From: Bettongia penicillata ogilbyi
Lineage: Eukaryota > Chordata > Mammalia > Diprotodontia > Potoroidae
Assembly: GCA_023548195.1 (NCBI GenBank)
Contig: JAJHZJ010000418.1
Span: 1,458,417 to 1,522,416 of the forward strand
Reading direction: 5' to 3'
DNA: 64,000 nt
The stretch's first letter is position 1, and each line of letters begins with the position of its first letter. Positions 33,902 through 45,940 of the stretch are shown here, in pieces. The position numbers and the translations under genes are program-made. The notes below the pieces were generated by a model. That model did not search any database. It saw nothing but the letters and a program-made list of their open reading frames with translations, and was not told the DNA's origin.

Positions 33902-34322
33902 ATGAGTTTTGGAGAGGGAAAAAAATAAAATTTTACAGGAACAATCAAGATATTGAACACTTTTCCTAACTTAGATGGGCCACAGTAAGCAAAAGAATAT
34001 TCTTTCTTATGGTATTTGAAAAGGTATGGGGATTCAGATGGATACAATTTTCCAATGTAAAAAGAAAAAAAGGCAAATGGTAAGAAAAGGAAGTAAACCC
34101 AGACCTCTTAACCCAGATCTATCAGAGTATGAAAAATGATCTGAAAGCTCATTGCCACTACCACTTTTAGAAATGTGCAATATAATACAATATAATTGCA
34201 TATATTTTTATGACTCAGGAACAGAGGCTGTCTGGATCTATGAAAATCTTAATAATAAGGAACACTTTTCTCAGGACTTCTTTCATATGGTACAATAGGG
34301 AAATAAGGGAAGGAATACCATT
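33902..34322. other. Unassigned sequence after the LTR
   Basis: Could be ERV leader sequence or host flank; it shares nothing with the flank of the other LTR copy. Non-coding. Confidence 0.3.
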
Positions 34323-34324
34323 AG

Positions 34325-34585
34325 ATAAGGGGGCAACTAGGTGACACATGGATAAAGTGCCAGGACTGGAGTCAGAAAGACTCATCTTCCTGAGTTCAAA
34401 TCTGGCCTTAGAACTTACTAGCTGGGTGACCCTGGGCAAGTCACTTAACCCTATTTACCTCAGTTTCCTCATCTGTAAAATGAGCTGAAGAAGGAAATGG
34501 CAAAAAATTCTAGTATCTTTGCCAAGCAAATCTCAAATGTGTTCACAAAGAGTTAGACACAACTGAAAACAGCTCAGCAGCAATA
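34325..34585 (+). mobile_element. tRNA-headed SINE with RTE-like tail
   Basis: 'gggcaactaggtgacacatg', B-box 'gagttcaaatc', 'gctgggtgaccctgggcaag' and tail 'gttagacacaactgaaaaca'. Full-length structure. Confidence 0.85.
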
Positions 34586-35588
34586 CCATCTGACACAATG
34601 AGAGTACCCAGTTTGTACTCAGTCAGCTAATCAAATTCCTCTTTATTAAACATAAATCATGTGCAGTCACAAATCAGTTCCAAGGCAAAAGGCTGAGACT
34701 CTTTCCTGGTGGAAGACAGTCCCTAAAATGTCAAATGTTCCATACTCTCTATAGAAAGAGAAAAGCTTATCAAATACCAATGTAGGGTTCCTTGAATCTA
34801 AATAAAGAGATTGGAGGGAGGAATTAAGAAACTGTATTGGAAGATAGCAAAGTAAAGCAATAAATTCAGAGAAACAGGTAAGGCCAAGAGAGCTCCTAGT
34901 CCAAGAACAAAAGATCTTTTCAAAAAGGTGTAGCTGAAGATAGGGCAAGTGTTTGGCTAGCCACTTCCATTAGCTACACTGGCTTAATCTTTACACCCAC
35001 TCCAAATTCCAAAGGGACCCATGCTGAGAATGAAGGGCCAACAACCTGGACTATTTCCAGGAAGGTAGGGAGAAGGAAACCAGGAGATCAAGGAAGCCAC
35101 AGAAACCCCCACAGCCCTGTCTGTGGATAGAGACATTCCTACCAAACTAATGAATTAATCCATTGTCATAGCACCCTCTGGTGTTCCATCGATGTGTTTG
35201 CATTGTAGGAGCAGAGATGAGGATGAAGTGAGCTCCACCAGGATGTCTCTTGGATATGTTTGCTGAGGTGGGTTACCCAGCTGCAGGACCACAACAGCAA
35301 ATCACACTCAATTGTCAATGCTTTGAACAGATTGAACACATTCCTGGCTCTTAAAGTCTCGGGTGTTATGTGAATAACTAACATCTAGCTACAGGCAAAA
35401 GAAAAATCTGTGGGCCATTGAAAATTGGCAAGATCCTACGAATGCTGAGCACCTGGAGAGCACGTATCTTGTTCTTACGATTTGATCAATTTTTTTAATA
35501 GACCAAAATGATTGTTCCTACATCTAGCCACACCTTTTCCAAATGGGAGGAAACAACATCCAGCAAAACTGATGTGTGTGGGCAAGTC
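34586..35588. other. Unique block, 1.0 kb, no gene
   Basis: Two minus-strand frames (93 and 72 codons) lack motifs. No repeat recognised. Confidence 0.35.
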
Positions 35589-35589
35589 T

Positions 35590-35945
35590 GTGTAGGATCA
35601 TAGAGTGAGAGCTAGAGCTGGAAAGGACCTTAGAAGCTCTCTGGTCCATCTTTAATATCCTTACCATTTTACAGATGGAGAAACTGAGGCTCAGGAATGT
35701 TAAATTAACGGGTCAAGTTAGAGTAATGTTAGATACTGGTAATACTAGATACTACTAGATAATGGTAAATGTTAGAGTCAGGGTTATAGGATTTTTCAAA
35801 GCCCATCCAATCTGACCCCATTATTGAATAGATGAGAAAACTGAGACCCAGAGAGACTAAGTGAGGGAATAACTGAAAGAGCAGGGAATCAATTCCAGGT
35901 TCTCCAATTCCAAATCCAAAGTTTTTTTTTCCACTGCACCATAAA
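35590..35945 (-). mobile_element. Two CORE-SINE fragments (minus)
   Basis: First piece 35595-35715 ('agagctggaaaggaccttag', 'ccattttacagatggagaaa'), second 35785-35945 ('gatgagaaaactgagaccca', 'tccactgcacc'). They may be two parts of one element split by a diverged middle that contains short 'agatactggtaatac' repeats. Confidence 0.55.
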
Positions 35946-37745
35946 ATGTGATTTTTCTTACAGTCTTCAATGGTACTTCTGTGAAAATAAGTGTTCTACA
36001 TTAAATTTGGGTAGTACTCAAGACATTTTCCCTCCGGTGAAACAACAGAAGAACTGAGAATTGAAATTTACTTATAAATCACTAGATGACACGGTTTTCC
36101 TCTCTGGTATAAATAGAACTCACAGAAATCTTACCTAAATTAAATATTCAAAACATTGAACCTCTGGAGATTATTTTGCCAAGGAGTCCCTAAATGTCTT
36201 TGGGGAATACAACTCTTTCATATTTTTTCCCCTGAGAGTTTTGAAGAAATCATAAAAGTTGTTCAACAGTACTCCATAATTAAAGTCAACTTTTGACTCC
36301 AACTCCTGTCTCAAGAACCATTCCCTTCATTGGAATTTGTATATACCAAAACTATTTATAGAAAAGGAGATCTGAATGAAGGGCAAAAAACCAGCTTCTT
36401 TCAGTGGCTACTAAATACTATCAAAATATCCTCCTCTTATGCTTTTTTAAACATTAGGAAGTCACTTCATAACAAGAACATATTTTTGATGCATTTTCTT
36501 GAATACCATATTAGTGTCATGGATAAGAAATATTATCGCATGTGTAGAGTCCAAAAACATCACGTTATTGGAGGAATAATATTGCACCAATAGTTTAAGA
36601 AGGCTTCATTACAGTACTGAATAGTCATAGACAGATGTCAAGGAAAGATAGATTTGATATTATTAAGAGAAACATTTTGTCTACAGTTAGGCCAGCTGCT
36701 GTAGTATGAGATAGTGAGATGGAAATTTCTTCCTATTAAATATTGGGGCAGTTTTGCTTCCAAGAAGAATAACTCTCACCTGGGCACATGTGGTAGAAAC
36801 AATAGCCTCACCATTTCCTCCATGCAAGTTAAGCCAGGTTTTTCCTTAAATGATATTAAGGCCATCCTTAAGACTTGTTTGACTCAGGGAACTACAGACC
36901 CAGGTGACTGAAATTACTTTCTAGTCTCCTGAGTACAAAGTAACCATAAGTAACTCCAGGGGCTGCGTGGCCAGTAAAAAAATTAGGGTAGTTTTGGCAG
37001 CAGGAAATTTACTCAGCTTAAAGCATCTTCAATACCCATCCTTGTTGAATATCCTTTTTTTTTTTTTTTTGCTATAGCTAAGTAAATCTTCTTTTGTTAA
37101 CTATTGAATGAGCAGCAAGAGTTTCATTTTTGTTCCAATGTTGAACATAAATGGGACTGGCCTGTTGGGAATTTGACGTAGAACTTCAGGATGTTGAATC
37201 TTAAACAGCCTTTTCATAATCATCATCACAATCACTAACATACAGACACTGTTCTAGACACCATTAAAAAAAGTAAATTAAGTGCATAGATTCTCTGCCT
37301 TCCTACAGAGATGTTCTGGAGCCATTTTGAACCAGCTGTTAAGAGTCAACTGATAAATTTTGAGTATGAGCATTTACATCTTTGAAATTGGCAAATTGCT
37401 TTATTGTTTTGTTGATTATCTAGTCTTAGGAAAATAATTTCGAAAATGGTAATAATGCAGATTACACTTAGAAATGTGCTGTGTGTGAAGTGTTTGGTTT
37501 TTTTCTTCCAGATACTCAGTTATTGAACATTTACCAGAACACCACTGCCTCTGGAGGTAATCTGAAACTAATTAAATGGAGGAAAAATCATGTGTGAAAG
37601 TGTCCTAATCTATACAGAAGCCCATGATCAACAAACTATATGCCACTATGACAAAGGAGAGCAAGAGGAACCATGACTGTCTACCACAAGCTCTGAGGCA
37701 TTATGTCATCTTCCAGACAATTGTCAGGAAAGGAGCAGACTTCAC
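35946..37745. other. Unique block, 1.8 kb, poly(T) at 37052-37069
   Basis: The largest interval with no repeat I can name. Frames at 36330-36593 and 36714-36911 (plus) lack motifs. The oligo(T) run may mark a degraded retroposon tail on the minus strand. Confidence 0.35.
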
Positions 37746-37749
37746 TGTT

Positions 37750-37885
37750 TTAACTTTACATTAGATTATAAGTTCTCTGAGGGCAGGGACTATCTTCTGC
37801 CTATTTTTCTAACCCCAGTGTTTCACACAGTGCCTAGAATACAGTAGGTACTTAATAAATATTTGATTGATTGATTGAAGGCATA
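37750..37885 (+). mobile_element. L2 LINE 3' end
   Basis: 'agattataagttctctgagg' and 'acagtgcctagaatacagta' followed by 'aataaatatttgattgattg'. A clear L2 terminus. Confidence 0.75.
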
Positions 37886-38124
37886 CTTTCTCTGACTATC
37901 TCTTACACACATATAGGGTATCTCATGCATATCCATATCCAAATACATTCACATAATGAATGTGTGTGTGTGTCTGTGTGTGTACACTTTTTCCTTATAG
38001 GAACGTCATAGGTTTTCCTTATATAAACTTACAGGTTTGTGAATCTTGATTTAATCTTCTGAATCCTTCCACTTAAAGACAGTAAGCATTAAGTATGGAA
38101 AGGATAAGTGGCCATCTGCCTAAT

Positions 38125-38355
38125 ATAATTAAGAAGCATGGTATAATGGAAAGAATACTAGACTTGGATTTAGAAGATACGGGCTTACGTCAGAGCTCTG
38201 CCACTTACTAATTATGAGATCTTGAGCAAATTACTCCCTCTCGTTGAGCCTCGGTGTCTCATCAGAAGTGGATAATAATCTTATGCTGCCTATTTCACTG
38301 TTAAGATGAAAATCAACTGAAATGATCAAGTCTATGAATGTGCCTTGCAAACCCA
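38125..38355 (+). mobile_element. MIR, near full length
   Basis: 'gaagcatggtataatggaaa', 'gctctgccacttactaatta' and 'ttgagcctcggtgtctcatc' follow MIR order to 'aatgtgccttgcaaac'. Confidence 0.7.
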
Positions 38356-38754
38356 AAAGAATATGTAAAAATCAGCTAAACTGTTTGAGGGGGTGCTAAG
38401 AGGCCCACTGGTGTAACCCTACCTCTGAAATTCTAACTGCTGGAGCTTGGCATTGCCCCTTCTGCCCTCTCTTACATCTGTTCCTTCTTTTCTATTATCA
38501 TGGCTTCTGCCCCGGTTCAGATCCTCAATACTGATCAATACTGGTTAATTTTAACATCTCCGATTTGGAAATCTGTTGCTCCTCTGCCTTTACCCACATT
38601 GATAGCAGATTCAGCGCAAATATCCAATTGGCTTAGCTCATTTCAGCTCAGCTTCCTCACTAGCTGGCATTATAGGAGGGCACTACCATGCCCCAGACAT
38701 CATAGTTACTTTATGTACCACTTATTTTTTTTCCTTTCTGCTAGACCACAAAGG
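38356..38754. other. No recognisable feature
   Basis: Pyrimidine-rich unique stretch. A 96-codon plus frame (38500-38790) shows no motif. Confidence 0.35.
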
Positions 38755-38970
38755 TCCCTACAGCCAGGAATTCAATCAAGCATTCCATAAACATTGTCTA
38801 TGTGCCAGTTATTATGCCAAGCTCTGGGAATACAAAAAGAGACAAAAGACAGCCCCTATCCTGAAGGATCTTACAATAATCTTTTTTTTTGTCTCTCTAA
38901 ATGACAAGTATAGTGCCTTGTTCACAGTAGATAACCCAGTATACACTTTGAATTAAGTGCTCTAGGAATT
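38755..38970 (+). repeat. Ancient repeat ('ctatgtgccagttatt' type) plus L2-like trace
   Basis: 'gtctatgtgccagttattat', 'gggaatacaaaaagagacaa' and 'gacagcccctatcctgaagg' belong to the family at 9080 and 52455. 'tagtgccttgttcacagtag' near 38910 looks L2-like. Confidence 0.5.
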
Positions 38971-39104
38971 CCCCGTTAAGATGGAAATGTGTTTAAAAGA
39001 GGCAAGAAAAAGTTTTCCCAGTGAAGAGGAAGAGTGGATGGGTGAAGGGGAGCAAGTGAACTTTACTCTTACAAGAACTGGCTCAAAGAGGGAAAAATAT
39101 AGGC

Positions 39105-40397
39105 ACTTATTTGGGAATAGAAATCTATCTTACCCTATAGGAGAGTAGGGGAGTTGACCCTATAGGAAAGTTGGGGAGTTGGGGATAAGAGAAAGGCTGA
39201 GGAGTTGGGGGGAGGGAGTGGTGCTGATGGAAGGCAGGGCAGATTGGGGGAGGGGTACTTAGAAGCAAAACACTTGAAGAGAGACAGGGTGAAAGGAGAG
39301 AGACTAGAATAAATGGGGGTGGAGGAATAAGATGGAGGGAAATACAGTTAGCAAGAGTAATTGTGAAAAAGACTTTGAAGCAAGTTTCTCTGATAAAGGC
39401 CTCATTTCTCAAACGTATAGAGAACTGTCAAATTTATAAAAATAAAAGCTATTCCACAATTGATAAATGATCAAAATATATGATCAGTTTTCAGATGAAA
39501 TAAAGCGATCTATAGCCATGTGAAAAAATATTCTGTTGGTTGGAGAAATGCAGATTAGAACAATTTTAAGATGCTACCTCATACCTATTAGACTGTCTAA
39601 TAGGACAGAAAAGGTAAATGACAAATGTTGGATGGCACAAGAGGAAAATGAGATTTTAATGCATTGTTGATGGAATTGTGAACTGATTCAACCATTCTGT
39701 AATTTGGAACTATGTCCAAAGGGCTATAAAGTCATGCATAAATTTTGGCCTAGCAATAACACTAGTAGGTCTGTATCCCAAAAGAGATAAAAAAAAAACC
39801 AAAAAGGAACTATATGTACAAAAATATTTATAGCAGCTCTTTTCTGGGAGTAAAGAATTAGAAGTTGAGGGGGTGCCCATCAATTGGGGAATGGCTGAAC
39901 AAGTTGTGGTATGTAATTATAATGGAATACTATTGTACCATAAGAAATGATGAGTAGGATGCTCTCAGAAAAACCTGGAAAGACTTGTATAAGCTGATAC
40001 AATGTGAAATGTACTGTGTACAAAATAATAGCAATTTTGTAAGATGATCAAATGTGAATGATTAGCTATTCTCAGCAATAAACTAGCCAAGACAATTCTA
40101 AAGGGCATATGATAAAAAATACTATCTATCCCAGAGACAGAACTGCTGCTATATGAATACAGACTGAAGTATACTTTCTTGAGTTTTTTTCTTATCTATG
40201 TTTTCTTTCACAACATGACTATTATGAATATATTTTACATGACTGCACACGTATAACCTATATTGCTTGCCTCCTCAATGAAAGTGACAGGGGAGAGGAA
40301 AGGAAAGAAGTTGGAACTCAAAATTTTAAAAATGAACGTTAAAATTGTTTTTCCATGTAATTAGGGAGAAATAAAATACTAAACAAAAGCTTTAAAA
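39105..40397 (+). mobile_element. L1 3' portion (plus strand), 1.3 kb
   Basis: Starts with a G-rich polypurine part (39120-39340) and a 25-bp tandem duplication. It then follows L1 ORF2 end sequence in order: 'gataaaggcctcatttctca', 'tagcagctcttttctgggag', 'gcccatcaattggggaatgg' and 'aacctggaaagacttgtata'. The 3' UTR ('ggaactcaaaattttaaaaa') ends near 'gagaaataaaatactaaac'. Frames are all broken. The G-rich part in front of ORF2 text suggests rearrangement or a different source. Confidence 0.75.
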
Positions 40398-41869
40398 AAA
40401 GATGGAAACGTGTTACCTGGAAATGGTAAGACATTAATCCCAAAGTGTTACCTGGTATCACCTAGAAGGTTGCAGATTTTCAAGAACACGGGAGATTGGG
40501 CTAGGGAGTGTTTTCTGAGAGATAGAAGACAGAAACATCTGTAGTATGGTTCTCTCCAGAGATAGCGCACTGGCCAGTTAGGAGCAGTACAAACAGACTG
40601 AGTGTTGGTGGAGGGAAGAGGGAAGCTTATCAAAATATAGAGAATGTGACTAAATTAGTATGAAAGCAAATGCAGACTTCATCAACTTCACAATTTTGCT
40701 TAGGGATGTCGAGAAAATGAAATAATTGGCTGGATTTTCTATTTTCATTTGTACATTTGGCATCACACAGACATAACCCAAACAATAGAAAGTTATCTAA
40801 CTGCAGGAGAAGATGGAAGCAGGATATGTAAAAGCCAGAAGAATCTTTTTGAGGCTAAGGAGTAAACAAATACTGAGGAGAATAAATGAAATAACCATCC
40901 TGAGAGCCATAGGACCTTTTCTTGTACCTACTCAAATACTCCAGCCCATGCTCTACTAAAACACTGAATGAATACTGGTACAGCAAAGGTGTAAAGCATT
41001 TCAGCAAAACTTTACCAAGCATTCTGGAGACCTGGTCCTTCCTTCATTGGATCATGTTTTGCTCTCATCTTCACAAAGGAAAGCAAATGGTCTGAAAAGG
41101 AACCTCTTATTGAAAGGTACTTCAAATGGTAATGAAACACACACACACACACACACACAATCTATCTTTATTTTCTTTCAAACATGTTTTTTTGAAAACA
41201 TTATGTGATTCAAAATACATTTTTTATTTTACTTGCTCTTCTCTGGACCATGAGTGATATATTTTATCCATATTCATAACTGTATACAAACTTTCTATTC
41301 ATAGCTCACCCTGCTGTATAAATTCTAGTGGGCATGATGGAATTTCCTTGTGCGGCAGGCATATGGTAATCCTTCACCAAAGGGCTAGCTCCAAATCAAA
41401 GTTTGCATTCCTCCATCGGCTCCCTTTAGATGTAAAGGAATGAGGTATTTGGGTCTTCCTTCGAACAACTAACTGCATTTACAAGTTCTGGGAAGGAAAG
41501 GACACAGTGTTCATAGGCCATGCTGCTACAGGAATGTCCAAGCCAATTTCCTGTCATAAATATTTCATAAAATAAAAGGCTTTCAAAATATGCCAGGCCA
41601 AACTTTGCCCTGACCTTTCTAACATTTGCTTGTTGGACCACTGTAAAGGCAACACCAACAGTCAACAGTGGACAGTAGTAAGGGTTCATCTACTTCTCCC
41701 TTCTTTTTGTTAGGGAAAGTCATTCCACTTGGGGTTTCCCTTAGGACAGTAGGGAAATGGAATGATGAATGTCAGGTGGGTATATAAAGGCAAACTTGGA
41801 GGCATGAGAAGTTTATTAAGGAAAAATATCAAAGGAATCAAAAAGGAAAGGCACTTACTCCCCACCTCT
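40398..41869. other. Unique block with (AC)n at 41137-41159
   Basis: About 1.4 kb without recognisable repeat or gene, apart from an 11-unit AC array. The part 41520-41690 lacks low complexity and could be conserved non-coding DNA; this is a guess. Confidence 0.35.
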
Positions 41870-42005
41870 CTCACTGATGACCTAGCTCTATACCCCAGGC
41901 AAGTTGCTTAATATTTCTCCACCTCAATTTCATCTGTAACATTGAAGGGAATGGACTCAGTGGTCTTCATGGTCACCTCCAGCATTAAATCTATGACCTA
42001 TGGTC
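41870..42005 (+). mobile_element. MIR fragment
   Basis: 'ccccaggcaagttgcttaat', 'cacctcaatttcatctgtaa' and 'ctccagcattaaatctatga'. Confidence 0.6.
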
Positions 42006-43340
42006 ATATGACCTCACATCCTAGTGAATACTTAGGTTTTGAGTTCAGTGTCTTGTTTGAATTTTCACCTTCTTTCAACTCTTATGAGATGACATTAGAT
42101 TTAATCACAGGTTGCTCTGGTTGAACCATACTCAAATCTACCATTTATATTGTTGTATCTATTGTTTGTATGGGCTGTCATCTCTAATGAGAGGACTATA
42201 TTCTACAAACACAGTTGTTCTTTAATTGATATAATGAATCAAGGGCAAGGCACTTTTCCAAATTATTCACCTAGTCATAGCTTTCTACTCAGCACACATT
42301 CCTGTTCCTGCCAGTGGATTGAAACTGAGCAGCTAAGAAAACATCCTCTAGAAAGCAGTGAAAGGAAAGGAGAAGGCATGTTTCTCCTTTTTCTCCTATT
42401 GCTCTTGCCCTCTGTTGATTGACAATTCTACCCCCCAAATCAAATGTCCTTCCTTTAATTTACCTTTGATGGATGCAGGATGATAAGGAGTGGGAACTAT
42501 ACAATGAGGATAATAGAAAGGAGACATGTTTAAATCCAGAAGAAAATAGTAACAAGGGAGTCCTTCTTTTAGACTGGTAACATTCCTGAGAAATGAAACA
42601 GGACCAGACTAGGAAAAGGAGGGGGTTACATTTATCCTAAGATTCTCAGATACAGGACTCAGGTTTCCCGCAAGTAGAAATCAGGAAGATCCTGTTTTTT
42701 ACCACTGAATTTGGATTTAGTCAAGTAAAATTGCTGCAATCTTCTCTAAATGGTTGTTCTGAGTGTTTTCAAGCTGGATGGACATAAAATTAATAACTTT
42801 GACATAAGCCAGCTGTGTCAACAAAGGTCAAAGTATTATTGAATGGCTAATTCATTGATGATGTTTTATGGCTGTTGAGTAGCCAATGCACCAGTAATTA
42901 TTTATATTAACAGGAACCATTTCATGGAGCACGGATAGGGATGGGCTTGTGGGGGCCATCTCATGAAACATAGCCACTTACAAGTACTCAGAGCTGAAAG
43001 ACTTGAAATTTGGGATGAAGAATCTCAGTATTGGTCCCTTGGTCCCCATATGTCATCCCTCTTTATCCAAACGGGTGATGTTTTGGACACGATTGACTAC
43101 TAGTAGAGCCAAAAAGAATATCCTATTAAATAAACCTTAAAATCAGTGATTCAATCTTCTGACACCCTCTTTTTCTATATATCATATGAGCAATCTACCA
43201 CTCTTGAACTTCCCATGAGGAGGGTGTTCCTCTCCCCCTTGGTCCATTTGGTAGTCACTTGCATATGGCATCATGTTCATGCACTTTATAGGCAAAACTG
43301 AGGCTTTATCTTTGCTTGATATTTCTTTCTCTGAACATAG
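42006..43340. other. Unique block upstream of the candidate exon
   Basis: About 1.3 kb with no repeat recognised, containing homeodomain-type TAAT clusters near 42860-42910. It ends in the pyrimidine tract and AG that precede 43341. Confidence 0.35.
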
Positions 43341-43601
43341 GTGATGAACAGTGATCCTGAGAGGAACATTTCCAACTTTTCAGGCAACGTCATGAGTTCA
43401 GAGGGTCAGGAGTTCCTGGATTCCTCAGTCAGTGCTGGCAGCAATATAGAGCAGGTGCTCCCTGAAGTTACAACAACCACATTGACGATGACCATCAACC
43501 ATAGGATGAATTCGTCATGCCAAGGCTTGCCGGAAGATAGGGACCTGAAGGGAGCTGTTCATACAGTAAAGATTCTAGACAATGGTGAAATGGCTGTTTA
43601 A
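43341..43601 (+). CDS. Candidate terminal coding exon, unknown gene
   Basis: An open frame of 86 codons starts immediately after a good splice acceptor: a pyrimidine-rich tract 'tttctttctctgaacatag' with the AG at 43339-43340. It ends at TAA (43599-43601). The in-frame codon just upstream is TAG, so the frame is open exactly from the acceptor onward. The peptide is hydrophilic and Ser/Thr-rich, with 'SDPERNISNFSGNV', 'LPEVTTTTLTMTINH' and C-terminal 'VKILDNGEMAV'. It has no cysteine-rich, membrane or other domain I recognise. The exon contains four CpG in 261 bp, above the local background. No repeat family overlaps it, and a SINE begins about 45 bp after the stop. Against: the length is within chance for one long frame in 64 kb, and no partner exons are identified here. 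I infer a possible last exon of a plus-strand gene starting outside the window. Confidence 0.35.
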   Translation: MMNSDPERNISNFSGNVMSSEGQEFLDSSVSAGSNIEQVLPEVTTTTLTMTINHRMNSSCQGLPEDRDLKGAVHTVKILDNGEMAV

Positions 43602-43644
43602 CAATTCCATTAATTAGTTCATATTTTAATATTTTTGGCATCAA

Positions 43645-43862
43645 CCTCCTATTGTTGTTCATTATTGTCCAACTCTTTGTGATTTTCTTGGCAATGATAC
43701 TGAAGTTATTTGCCATTTCCTTCTCTGGTTCATTTTACAGATGAGGAAACTGAGGTAAACAGGGTTAAGGGAATTCCCCAGGGTCAAATATCTACTAAGT
43801 GTCTGAGGCCAGTTTTGAACTCAGGAAGATGAGTCTTCTTGACTTCAGCGGTTCTATGCACT
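43645..43862 (-). mobile_element. tRNA-headed SINE (minus), shortened
   Basis: 'attgtccaactctttgtgat', 'catttccttctctggttcat' and 'gaactcaggaagatgagtct'. The head end is diverged. If the ORF at 43341 is real, this lies in its 3' UTR. Confidence 0.75.
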
Positions 43863-44394
43863 GGGAGAAATACATTTTACTATTTTTATCTATGCATGCC
43901 AATAAGTCATGTATTTTAAGCATTCCTTTTTTATGAAGGGAATAAATAATTGCCCTATCCCAGATCTACAAAGAACATTTATTACTTTTCTAATGCCTTC
44001 TGAGAAGACCTAGATTTGAACCTAAAATAAACTTTGAGTGATTTTCCTTATGTACTCCAGAGTTTAGAGTTTAAAAAACCAGAGACAAAGAGAAAATGAG
44101 CCTGACTTGTCTTTTTAGAAATCAGGCTTCCCAAGCCTAAATCCATTCTGAATAGAAGGCCAAGTATTTGGATCTCCTTAGTGACAGAGGGCAAACTCAG
44201 CCCCCTTCATCACTGTCAATTTATTGTCATATTTAGAACCTGAAAGAATGAAAAATTTTGATGTGAATTCTACTTATACAAGAATTATATACAATTCTAC
44301 TTATACAAGGTATTGTTAATGAGGTCTATATATCTATAAACTCTTCTATGACATTCTTAAGCAATCTAACTGCTACCTTAAGTATATGCCATAA
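43863..44394. other. Unassigned, with a 17-bp direct repeat
   Basis: AATTCTACTTATACAAG occurs at 44266-44282 and 44293-44309. AATAAA-like signals occur near 43941 and 44028. No coding frame. Confidence 0.4.
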
Positions 44395-44640
44395 AGAAAA
44401 CTACAAAGGATTTTCATGGTTTCTCCCATTCATTTTAATTCTTCTATGCAACATGACTAAGATGAAAATGTATTTAATAAGTATGTATGTGCAGAACCTA
44501 TATAAGACAGCACACTGCCTTGGGGAGGGAGGGGTGAGTAAAAGGGGAAGGTGGAGGAGGGAGGGAGAAAAATCTAAGATATATGGAAGTGATTGTAGAA
44601 AACTAAAAACAAACAAATTAATTAATTAAAAGAAGAAAAC
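44395..44640 (+). mobile_element. L1 3' UTR and tail (plus strand)
   Basis: 'tttctcccattcattttaat', 'atgcaacatgactaagatga' and 'cttggggagggaggggtgag' end in 'gattgtagaaaactaaaaac' and an A-rich tail. The same L1 3' end type appears inverted at 29146 and 61875. Confidence 0.75.
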
Positions 44641-45164
44641 TACAAAAGATATAGCCTTAAAACAATATCAGAGTTGGTAGAACCTGGGTGTCCTTGAGTC
44701 AACAGAAATCTCTCACATATCATCCTAGATTATTGATTATGAAACTTGTAATTCTCCAGTACTACACCTTTCAACACATCCCATTTGATTTTTGGAAAGT
44801 TTGAACTATTGGACTTTTTCTCCCTTAAATATGCAACTTGGAGTCATAAATTGTCCATCTGCCCTCTAAAGTCAAATAGAACAATTCTAATCCCACTTCA
44901 ACTTTTGGCCCTTCACGTACTTGAAAACTGCAATAATTAAGAAGGGGAAAAAATGGGAACTGTCAACATCTACGAACTTGTCTCTATTTCACCCAGAATT
45001 TTAGGAATTTCTCTTTTTTTTTTGTCTTAGTGACAATTCCTCTTGCCAAAGATAGTCTACTTCCTAGGTTGGAAGAGTTTAGCCACCCCAGGAATAGCAC
45101 TGGATATGCATATTCTGGCTTTGTTGAAATCTATTTTTTTTTAAAGTTGCTCCTAGGTAGAAAC
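44641..45164. other. No recognisable feature
   Basis: Unique, non-coding. Confidence 0.35.
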
Positions 45165-45360
45165 AGAATGGTTGAAGTTTATCCCTAGAGCAAGAAGATA
45201 TTCTTTTTCAAGAGTTCATAATTTCCCCACTGTTGGAGGTATCTGAATGGAAGCTGAATGATTACTTGTCAATTACATTATAAAGGGGATTTTTCTACAC
45301 GTTGAGCCAGATGACCTTGGCCATCCCTTCCATCTCTGAGATTTTGAGGTTCTGAGCTAT
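45165..45360 (+). mobile_element. CR1/L3-type LINE 3' end
   Basis: 'ggtatctgaatggaagctga', 'gattacttgtcaattacatt' and 'gagccagatgaccttggcca' follow the 3' terminal pattern of CR1/L3 elements, ending 'tccatctctgagattttgag'. Ancient and truncated. Confidence 0.6.
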
Positions 45361-45940
45361 AACTGAGGAGTCTACATGCCCACATTATGCAAACTAAAGT
45401 TTCTCTTTCTTTCTCTCAAAAAAATGAGCATTGCTGTCTGAAGAAAGCAATGGTTTTCTGATAGCCATTTTGCTATCTGATGTGAGATTGAGGGTGGTAT
45501 TGCTATACCTGTAGGAACTTAGGTCACTTTTTTATGCTCCAATACTCCAAAAGATCTTGCTCTCATCAATATAAATATTCCCTCCAATGATGCAGATAAT
45601 GACCCATATATGTTTGTTCATCCAATGGGTATCTTGCTCATGTCCTCTCAAGTTTATCTCAGGGACCATCCAACTGGTTCGTTCAACATTGTAAGAATAT
45701 GAATAGAATACATAAGACAAAATTCCCTCTACAATATCCCTGACAATCAACTTTCCCACCAGTTATCCCACCATACCAGATCATTATTTTCCCAATCATA
45801 CAGTTATCTGATGAAATTTTTATACTATTTACAATGAATAAATCTTTTTTTAAAAATGTATTGTGAATGAATTATATTGACTCTACATTTCTACATTATT
45901 TTTTAGGTGATCCTCCATTTTGGTTCTTCAAAAACTATAG
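45361..45940. other. Unassigned sequence
   Basis: A 75-codon minus frame (45532-45759) has no motif I trust. It could be part of the LINE debris that follows. Confidence 0.3.

Noticed and set aside
35166..35384. 72-codon minus frame
   Set aside because: No motif, no splice signal flush with its ends and no CpG or codon signal.
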